A stretch of DNA of 54,543 nucleotides from Pseudomonas costantinii (GTDB lineage: Bacteria; Pseudomonadota; Gammaproteobacteria; Pseudomonadales; Pseudomonadaceae), in NCBI RefSeq assembly GCF_001870435.1, contig NZ_MDDR01000004.1, forward strand, positions 113,053-167,595, read 5' to 3'. The notes under the pieces are model-generated. The model was not told the origin of the DNA. It saw nothing but the letters and a program-made list of their open reading frames with translations, and searched no databases. Every line of letters starts with the position of its first letter. The stretch's first letter is position 1. Position numbers and translations under genes: made by a program. Shown one piece after another: positions 48,933-54,543 of this stretch.

Positions 48933-48934
48933 AA

Positions 48935-50542
48935 TCAGTGGCGGAAGTGGCGCATGCCGGTGAAGACCATCGCGATGCCGGCTTCGTCAGCAGCAGCAAT
49001 CACTTCAGCATCACGCATCGAACCACCCGGTTGGATCACGGCGGTCACGCCAGCCTTGGCCGCATTGTCCAGGCCGTCGCGGAACGGGAAGAATGCGTCG
49101 GAGGCCATCACCGAACCGACCACCTGCAAACCGGCGTGCTCAGCTTTGATCGCGGCGATACGCGCCGAGTTCACGCGGCTCATCTGGCCGGCGCCGACAC
49201 CGATGGTCTGGCGGTTTTTGGCGTAGACGATGGCGTTGGACTTAACGTACTTGGCGACTTTCCAGGCGAAGATCAGGTCGTTGATCTCTTGTTCGGTCGG
49301 AGCACGTTTGGTTACGACTTTCAGGTCTTGGCTGCCGATCATGCCGATGTCGCGGCTCTGTACCAGCAAGCCGCCGTTGACGCGCTTGTAGTCCCAGGCG
49401 GCGGCACGGTCAGCCGACCACTCGCCGCAGGCCAGCAGGCGCACGTTGGCTTTGGCGGCGACGATGGCGCGGGCCTCTTCGCTCACAGAAGGGGCGATGA
49501 TCACTTCAACGAACTGACGCTCGACGATCGCTTTAGCGGTCTCGGCATCCAGTTCACGGTTGAACGCGATGATGCCGCCGAATGCGGACTCGGTGTCGGT
49601 GGCGTAGGCCAACTCGTAGGCCTGGCGAATGCCGCCTTCCGCATCCGGGCTCACGGCCACGCCGCACGGGTTGGCATGCTTGACGATTACGCAGGCTGGT
49701 TTGACGAAGCTCTTCACACATTCCAGCGCGGCGTCGGTGTCGGCCACGTTGTTGTAGGACAGCTCTTTGCCTTGCAGTTGGGTCGCGGTGGCGATGCCCA
49801 CTTCGGCAGGCTTGGCTTCAACGTAGAACGCCGCGCTCTGGTGCGGGTTCTCGCCGTAGCGCATTTCCTGGGCCTTGATGAACTGGCTGTTGAAGGTGCG
49901 CGGGAACTGGCTGCGGCCGGAGGTCGACAGGGTCTCAGCGGCCTGGTTCACGGTGCCCATGTAGTTGGCGATCATGCCGTCGTAGGCGGCGGTGTGTTCG
50001 AACGCCTTGAGCATCAGGTCGAAGCGTTGGGCGTAAGTCAGGCCACCGGCTTTCAGGCTTTCCAGCACATCGGCGTAGTCGCTGGCGTTGACCACGATGG
50101 CTACGTCTTTGTGGTTCTTGGCAGCCGAGCGAACCATGGTCGGGCCGCCGATATCGATGTTTTCGATGGCGGTCGGCAGGTCGCAGCCTGGCTTGTTGAT
50201 GGTGGCTTCGAACGGGTAAAGGTTAACGGCCACCAGGTCGATCGGCTTGATGCCGTGTTCGGTCATGATGGCGTCGTCGATACCGCGACGGCCGAGGATG
50301 CCGCCGTGGATTTTCGGGTGCAGGGTCTTGACCCGACCGTCCATCATTTCTGCGAAACCGGTGTAGTCCGCCACTTCCACTGCGGCCACGCCGTTGTCCT
50401 GCAGCAGTTTGAAGGTCCCGCCTGTGGAAAGGATTTCCACGCCCAGGGCTTCCAGCTCCCGGGCAAATTCGAGGATCCCGGTCTTGTCGGAGACGCTGAT
50501 CAAGGCACGGCGGATCGGCAGGCGGGTAGTCTGGTCGGTCAT
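48935..50542 (-). CDS. purH: Bifunctional AICAR transformylase / IMP cyclohydrolase
   Basis: A 535-residue enzyme catalysing the last two steps of IMP synthesis. The N-terminal IMP cyclohydrolase part opens [20 protein letters not shown] and contains the family's [12 protein letters not shown]. The C-terminal transformylase part has KHANPCGVA near residue 270 and ends [20 protein letters not shown] 50542 (MTDQTTRLP) is preferred, with GGAAA upstream; 11 further in-frame codons lack similarity. A terminator-like hairpin lies between it and fis. Confidence 0.97.
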   Translation of the reverse strand: MTDQTTRLPIRRALISVSDKTGILEFARELEALGVEILSTGGTFKLLQDNGVAAVEVADYTGFAEMMDGRVKTLHPKIHGGILGRRGIDDAIMTEHGIKPIDLVAVNLYPFEATINKPGCDLPTAIENIDIGGPTMVRSAAKNHKDVAIVVNASDYADVLESLKAGGLTYAQRFDLMLKAFEHTAAYDGMIANYMGTVNQAAETLSTSGRSQFPRTFNSQFIKAQEMRYGENPHQSAAFYVEAKPAEVGIATATQLQGKELSYNNVADTDAALECVKSFVKPACVIVKHANPCGVAVSPDAEGGIRQAYELAYATDTESAFGGIIAFNRELDAETAKAIVERQFVEVIIAPSVSEEARAIVAAKANVRLLACGEWSADRAAAWDYKRVNGGLLVQSRDIGMIGSQDLKVVTKRAPTEQEINDLIFAWKVAKYVKSNAIVYAKNRQTIGVGAGQMSRVNSARIAAIKAEHAGLQVVGSVMASDAFFPFRDGLDNAAKAGVTAVIQPGGSMRDAEVIAAADEAGIAMVFTGMRHFRH

Positions 50543-50573
50543 TTCAATTTCCATCAAAAGCAAAGGAGTCAGC

Positions 50574-50606
50574 AAAAAAGGCGACCGTTTTTACGCGGGC
50601 GCCTTT
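50574..50606 (-). terminator. Terminator or attenuator between fis and purH
   Basis: On the minus strand AAAGGCG..CCG pairs with CGG.CGCCTTT, followed by TTTTTT. It stands after the fis stop and only about 30 bases before the purH start, leaving little room for a separate purH promoter. Confidence 0.7.
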
Positions 50607-50623
50607 CTGGTTTGATTGAATGC

Positions 50624-50944
50624 TTACAGCAAATCGTACTGTTTGAGCTTTTTGCGCAAGGTGCCACGGTTGAGGCCCAGCAGCTCACTGGCTTTGGTCT
50701 GGTTGCCCTTCACGTAGTTCATCACGCTTTCGAGCAAAGGTGCCTCGACTTCGGAGAGCACCAGGTTGTACACGTCCGTGACGGAAGCGCCCTCAAGGTG
50801 GGCGAAATAATTGTGCAGCGCTTTCTCGACACTCCCACGAAGGGTCTGGCCTTCTTCGCTCGGCGTGTTGAGGTGCTGTTTCAAATTGACGTTGTCGCTC
50901 ACGGGTGTTGTTCCACTCACTAAAGTCTCGGTCATCATCGTCAT
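50624..50944 (-). CDS. fis: DNA-binding nucleoid protein Fis
   Basis: A 106-residue protein of the Fis family. The C-terminal helix-turn-helix ([26 protein letters not shown]) is nearly universal for Fis, and the central dimerisation helices ([29 protein letters not shown]) precede it. Fis bends DNA and influences rRNA promoters and recombination. The start ATG overlaps the dusB stop (ATGA at 50941-50944), the classic dusB-fis operon. ATGs at the next codons are possible alternatives. Confidence 0.97.
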   Translation of the reverse strand: MTMMTETLVSGTTPVSDNVNLKQHLNTPSEEGQTLRGSVEKALHNYFAHLEGASVTDVYNLVLSEVEAPLLESVMNYVKGNQTKASELLGLNRGTLRKKLKQYDLL

Positions 50945-51954
50945 GCGGCCACCCCCTCTCCGTCCCCTGTCCCCAGGCTCTTGTAACGCTCGCCGAAAAA
51001 CTCACGAACGTTGGCGCACTGTGCTTCCGTATCATCCAAACGATTGAAGTGGGCGCGAAACTCCCTGGCGCCCGGCAGGGTTGCGAGATACCAGCCGACA
51101 TGCTTGCGAGCAATGCGTACTCCCATTACGTCTCCATAGAAGGCGTGCAGGGCGGCCAGATGCTCTAGCAGAATACGTTCCACCTCGATCAACTCCGGTG
51201 CCGGCAAGACTTCGCCGGTACGCAGAAAATGCTCGATCTCACGAAAAATCCACGGCCGCCCCTGGGCGGCCCGGCCAATCAACAAGCCATCGGCACCGGT
51301 GGCGTGCAGCACGCGCCGGGCTTTCTCGGCTGAGTCGATATCGCCATTGGCGAAGACCGGCATCGACACCGCCTGCTTGATCGCGGCAATGGTGTCGTAC
51401 TCGGCTTCACCGGTGTAAAGGTCTGCGCGGGTGCGGCCATGCACCGCCAGCGCTGTGATTCCTGCCTGTTCGGCGATCTTCGCCACCGTCAGGCCGTTCT
51501 TGTTGTCCCGGTCCCAGCCGGTACGAATTTTCAGGGTGACCGGCACATCCACTGCGGCGACAACGGCCTGCAGGATCTCGGCTACCAACTGCTCATCTTT
51601 CAACAGTGCGGAACCGGCGGCCTTGTTGCAGACCTTCTTGGCCGGGCAGCCCATGTTGATGTCGATGATCTGTGCGCCCAACTCCACGTTGGCTCGGGCC
51701 GCATCCGCCAGCATCTGCGCATCACCGCCGGCGATCTGTACCGAGCGGGGCTCGGGATCACCTTCGTGGATCATGCGCATCCGCGATTTGCGGGTGTTCC
51801 ACAAACTCATGTCGCTAGTGACCATTTCCGAGACTACTAGACCCGCGCCCAAGCGTTTGCACAGCTGACGAAAGGGCTGGTCGGTGACGCCCGCCATTGG
51901 GGCGAGAATCAAGCCGTTCTGCAATGTATATGGGCCGATGCGTACCGCCGACAT
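50941..51954 (-). CDS. dusB: tRNA-dihydrouridine synthase B
   Basis: A 337-residue FMN enzyme that reduces uridine in the tRNA D-loop. Marks are [22 protein letters not shown] near residue 18, [11 protein letters not shown] with the catalytic-type C103, and [20 protein letters not shown] near residue 165. It is coupled to fis by a four-base overlap, which is the usual arrangement in gamma-proteobacteria. Confidence 0.97.
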   Translation of the reverse strand: MSAVRIGPYTLQNGLILAPMAGVTDQPFRQLCKRLGAGLVVSEMVTSDMSLWNTRKSRMRMIHEGDPEPRSVQIAGGDAQMLADAARANVELGAQIIDINMGCPAKKVCNKAAGSALLKDEQLVAEILQAVVAAVDVPVTLKIRTGWDRDNKNGLTVAKIAEQAGITALAVHGRTRADLYTGEAEYDTIAAIKQAVSMPVFANGDIDSAEKARRVLHATGADGLLIGRAAQGRPWIFREIEHFLRTGEVLPAPELIEVERILLEHLAALHAFYGDVMGVRIARKHVGWYLATLPGAREFRAHFNRLDDTEAQCANVREFFGERYKSLGTGDGEGVAA

Positions 51955-52005
51955 AGGACTTCCCTGTTGTGGGGCCGGATCATTAGAGTTCGAAAAAGGG
52001 TTGGC

Positions 52006-52033
52006 ATGATACCCGCTCTCGATGACTGGATAA
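52006..52033 (-). promoter_or_regulatory. Weak sigma-70 promoter candidate for dusB-fis
   Basis: On the minus strand TTATCC (52028-52033) and TATCAT (52006-52011) are spaced by 16 bases, about 50 bases before dusB. The -35 is poor. The whole 52-52.14 kb gap is AT-rich compared with its surroundings. Confidence 0.25.
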
Positions 52034-52139
52034 AGGCTGAATTGGATAAAATCTGAACAGTTATTTCTTTATCGCCGCCGGTTTGGTTGCGCAAAGCCAA
52101 GTCAATAATCCGCCGCCAAGCCTTTGCGTGTGAGCCGAT

Positions 52140-53387
52140 TTACTCAGGCGAGTGGAAAGTCAGGCTGTAATTCACGGCTTTGCTGCCCGGATCGAGGATA
52201 TCCAGGGAGATATGGATCGGCGTCTGCGAAGGCATTTCGCTCACCCCGGCCAGCTCCCCACTCAGGTATTCGCCGGGCTTGAAACGACGACTGGCAATCA
52301 GGGTGCCGTTCAAATCGGCAAAGCGCAGTTCCAGCAGCGGGAACGGCTGGGAGAATGTCGCACGGTTATAGATGATCGCATCCACCACCAGCGCCCCAGC
52401 GAACTCCGGGTTACTGCGTACTACCAGATTGCTGCTCTTGATATGCGCGATATCGACCCGTGATGGCACGGTGCAACCCAGTGTAGGGCACAGTTGCTGG
52501 AACCATGGGCGGTAGGCGTCCTGGCGGGCCAGGTCGTCGAATTGGTAGGCGATGTACTGGCCTGCCAGGCCAGCGGCGGCGAGCAATACCAGGAACATCC
52601 AGATGAGGCGGGAGCCCCAGCCAGAAGGACGTTTCTGCGCATATAAGTGCAGTGGATCGTCTTCAAGGTCCTGGAGTACGTCGTCGTGGGCGCCGGCTTC
52701 GGGACGCAGGCGTTTGCGACGGGATTGAGGACGCTCTTCGGGTTCTGGTTCGTCCACCGCATCGGTCACAGGGGTGAACGGTGGGTCAAGATCATCAGGG
52801 CTTGAGCGCAACGGTGGCTCATCGTCGAGATCGTCGGTGTGAAACGACATGGACGGCTCGGTGCGCTGCTTGGTCGCTGGGGCCTTGGTGGGTTCAGGTT
52901 CGTCTTCGGGCGGCTGGTCGCGTTCCTCGGGTGGCTCGCTGAAGAGGCTGGCGGCCCATTTTTCTTCCTCGGCCTTGGCGGTGTCGCGGCTGGCGCTGAG
53001 GGAGTCTTCCTTTTGCCGGCGATCAGTGTTCGCTTGACGACGCTCCGCTCCCAACGGCTGGGTGTGCTGAATCTCGCGGCGCTCCAGCTTGGCCAGTTCT
53101 TCGTCCAGGTCCAGATTGTCCAGGTCCAGCTCTTCGGCGGTCCACTGTTTCTGGCTGATTGCCCGCGGCGCCTGGGGAGGGGCCTCGACAGCTTCTTCAA
53201 CGACAGTCGGCGGCTCAGGTTCCGGCGCAGGCGTGCTGGCGCGCTGCTCCAGCAACTGGCGAGCCGCGTTGAATACTTGCAGGCACGAGCCGCAGCGAAC
53301 CACGCCACGGGCCACGCTTAATTGAGCGTGGCTGACGCGAAAGCGGGCTTGGCAATGCGGGCACTGGGTGACGAAACTGTCGGTCAT
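52140..53387 (-). CDS. Zinc-ribbon and DUF3426 membrane protein
   Basis: A 415-residue protein with an N-terminal zinc ribbon (CPHCQARF...CGSCLQVF, residues 9-44, MJ0042 type). A long acidic, low-complexity linker follows (about 60-250), then one membrane segment (RLIWMFLVLLAAAGLAGQYIAY, about 265) and a C-terminal DUF3426 domain. The function is unknown; it is a steady neighbour of prmA and dusB in pseudomonads. ATG 53387 (MTDSFVTQCPHC) places the ribbon at the N-terminus; seven more in-frame codons upstream look non-coding. Confidence 0.9.
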   Translation of the reverse strand: MTDSFVTQCPHCQARFRVSHAQLSVARGVVRCGSCLQVFNAARQLLEQRASTPAPEPEPPTVVEEAVEAPPQAPRAISQKQWTAEELDLDNLDLDEELAKLERREIQHTQPLGAERRQANTDRRQKEDSLSASRDTAKAEEEKWAASLFSEPPEERDQPPEDEPEPTKAPATKQRTEPSMSFHTDDLDDEPPLRSSPDDLDPPFTPVTDAVDEPEPEERPQSRRKRLRPEAGAHDDVLQDLEDDPLHLYAQKRPSGWGSRLIWMFLVLLAAAGLAGQYIAYQFDDLARQDAYRPWFQQLCPTLGCTVPSRVDIAHIKSSNLVVRSNPEFAGALVVDAIIYNRATFSQPFPLLELRFADLNGTLIASRRFKPGEYLSGELAGVSEMPSQTPIHISLDILDPGSKAVNYSLTFHSPE

Positions 53388-53417
53388 GCGGCCATCCGAT
53401 TCAGGCAAGCGCTCATT

Positions 53418-54296
53418 CTAGCGCCGACGACCGCTGATGCGTACCCAGCCATCGCGGTTGGCGATCGGGTCCAGCTCGAAATCCTTCGCGTAGGCAGCGG
53501 CCACGTCTTCACCTTGCTCGGCGAGGATGCCCGATAGCGCCAGGCGGCCGCCCGGCTTAACCAGGCTCGATAGTTGCGGTGCCAGGGAAACCAGCGGCCC
53601 GGCGAGGATGTTCGCCACCAGCACATCGGCTTGCGCCTGGGGCAATTGCTCCGGCAGGTACAGCGGGAATTTACCTTCAGGGATGTTGTTGCGCCCGGCG
53701 TTATCGCGGGAGGCTTCGAGGGCCTGTACGTCGATGTCGGTGCCGACGGCTTCCTTCGCGCCCAGCAGCAGGGCGGCAATCGCCAGGATCCCAGAGCCGC
53801 AGCCGAAGTCCAGTACGTTGCAGTCGCTCAGGTCCTGGCCGTCCAGCCACTCCAGGCACAGTGCGGTGGTGGGGTGGGTGCCGGTGCCGAACGCCAGGCC
53901 CGGGTCGAGCAACAGGTTGACCGCATTTGGCTCGGGGGCGGCGTGCCAGCTTGGCACGATCCACAGGCGTTGGCCGAAGCGCATTGGCTGGAAGTTGTCC
54001 ATCCAGCTGCGTTCCCAGTCCTGGTCTTCGATGATTTCGCTGTGGTGCTCGGGCAGTGGGCTGCCGGTGAGCAGTTCCATATGGGCCAGGACGCTGGCGG
54101 CATCGGTGCCGTCTTCGAACAGGGCCAGCAAGTGGGTGTGGGACCACAGGGGGGTGGTGTTGAGTTCGGGTTCGAAGATGGGTTGGTCTTCGGCGTCCAT
54201 GAAGGTTACCGAGACGGCGCCGACTTCGAGGAAAGCGTCTTCGTAGGTTTCGGCTTGTTCTGGGCTGATGGCGAGACGGACTTGCAGCCAAGGCAT
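53418..54296 (-). CDS. prmA: Ribosomal protein L11 methyltransferase
   Basis: A 292-residue SAM-dependent enzyme that trimethylates ribosomal protein L11. The N-terminal substrate-recognition domain opens [20 protein letters not shown]. The methyltransferase core has [16 protein letters not shown], then the SAM loop [20 protein letters not shown] and [15 protein letters not shown] 54296 gives the standard length. It is the first gene of this leftward block within the window. Confidence 0.97.
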   Translation of the reverse strand: MPWLQVRLAISPEQAETYEDAFLEVGAVSVTFMDAEDQPIFEPELNTTPLWSHTHLLALFEDGTDAASVLAHMELLTGSPLPEHHSEIIEDQDWERSWMDNFQPMRFGQRLWIVPSWHAAPEPNAVNLLLDPGLAFGTGTHPTTALCLEWLDGQDLSDCNVLDFGCGSGILAIAALLLGAKEAVGTDIDVQALEASRDNAGRNNIPEGKFPLYLPEQLPQAQADVLVANILAGPLVSLAPQLSSLVKPGGRLALSGILAEQGEDVAAAYAKDFELDPIANRDGWVRISGRRR

Positions 54297-54430
54297 GGCG
54301 GGTACCTTTGAAAATAATGAATGTGCAGCGGGGGGTGGGCTGCTGGAAGCGCGCCAGTTTACGCGAGGTGGGGGGGGAGTACATATCCGTTTCTGCGGTA
54401 ACGGCTGATATGGGTTCCGCCCTTACGGCG

Positions 54431-54475
54431 GGTCACTTTTGGAAAAGAGCCCCAAAAGTAACCAAAAGGGCTCTT
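54431..54475. repeat. Overlapping inverted repeats common in Pseudomonas genomes
   Basis: GGTCACTTTTGG (54431-54442) pairs with CCAAAAGTAACC (54452-54463) with one mismatch. AAGAGCCC (54445-54452) pairs with GGGCTCTT (54468-54475), interleaved with the first pair. Copies of this motif are widespread in the genus; the function is unknown. Confidence 0.6.
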
Positions 54476-54489
54476 GGGTATGACTCACC

Positions 54490-54527
54490 CACATAGGTAA
54501 CAAATCAGTTCAAGCACATAGGTAACA
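54490..54527. repeat. Two 13-base direct repeats, possible end of a mobile element
   Basis: CACATAGGTAACA occurs at 54490-54502 and again at 54515-54527, a 25-base period. Tandem short repeats like this occur at some insertion-sequence ends, where they bind transposase. The window stops 16 bases later, so no transposase can be seen. Confidence 0.35.
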
Positions 54528-54543
54528 GTTTTTAACTGGTACT

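Noticed and set aside
48806..48934. N-terminal extension of PurD
   Set aside because: Same REP-encoded peptide; PurD proteins begin at [14 protein letters not shown].
47579..50923. Very long open frame (about 1,114 codons) on the plus strand across purD, purH and fis
   Set aside because: It is exactly antisense to three unmistakable genes, passes through a REP cluster, and its product is a low-complexity His/Gly/Val/Asp-rich sequence, as expected for the shadow of GC-rich codons.

Overview
This window has the gene content, codon bias and repeat types of a Pseudomonas of the fluorescens group. Supporting signs are the prmA-dusB-fis-purH-purD-retS block, the urtABCDE/ureDABC block with two GNAT genes inside it, an aerobic cob cluster, an OprC copper receptor, and many copies of the Pseudomonas-type REP palindrome that starts GATCGTTCCCACGC. 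No rRNA, tRNA, CRISPR array or complete transposase gene was seen.

Left part (1-10.7 kb): a truncated Hsp70-like gene (yegD family) is divergent from the J-protein gene cbpA, which has a good sigma-32-type promoter. Next comes a 2,316-residue toxin-like protein with a DUF6543/dermonecrotic-toxin-like N-terminal region, three leucine-rich-repeat blocks and a C-terminal NEL-type E3 ubiquitin ligase domain with a Cys-x-Asp motif. Its ribosome binding site and start codon lie inside a long perfect hairpin. Directly behind it is a decayed paralogue in which the middle has been deleted, leaving an N-terminal stub and a separately readable NEL domain.

10.7-20.8 kb (all minus strand): the urea uptake and urease operon, in transcription order urtA-B-C-D-E, ureD, ureA, two acetyltransferases, ureB, ureC. 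A sigma-54 promoter and two NtrC-type sites precede urtA, so the unit is probably switched on by nitrogen limitation. Three REP hairpin clusters sit between genes of this operon. ureEFG are not in the window.

21.1-25.7 kb: a 1,527-residue protein of unknown function made of seven consecutive units of 206-225 residues. Only the first unit keeps a JAB/MPN-like HSH...SxxD signature. With the NEL toxin it is the least explained item here.

25.7-36.5 kb: metal acquisition. A TonB-dependent receptor with a complete ABC importer lies behind a Zur-like palindrome. A separate copper group follows (DUF2946, PCu(A)C chaperone, DUF2946, OprC, PepSY membrane protein). A small toxin-antitoxin pair closes the segment.

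36.5-42.9 kb: cobalamin corrin-ring genes, with cobK-cobL leftward and cobG-H-I-J rightward. CobJ is fused to a CbiG/CobE-like domain, and a clear terminator follows it. 43-44.5 kb: an orphan 259-residue protein and a MarC-family membrane protein, convergent on a shared CTAG.

44.6-54.3 kb (all minus strand): prmA, a zinc-ribbon DUF3426 protein, dusB-fis, purH, purD and the hybrid sensor kinase retS. A terminator-like hairpin lies between fis and purH, and a REP cluster between purH and purD. The right edge holds a common Pseudomonas inverted repeat and two direct repeats that may be the end of a mobile element. Start codons were chosen by Shine-Dalgarno sites, family length and gene overlap; several genes look longer if one reads through REP sequence, which I regard as spurious.
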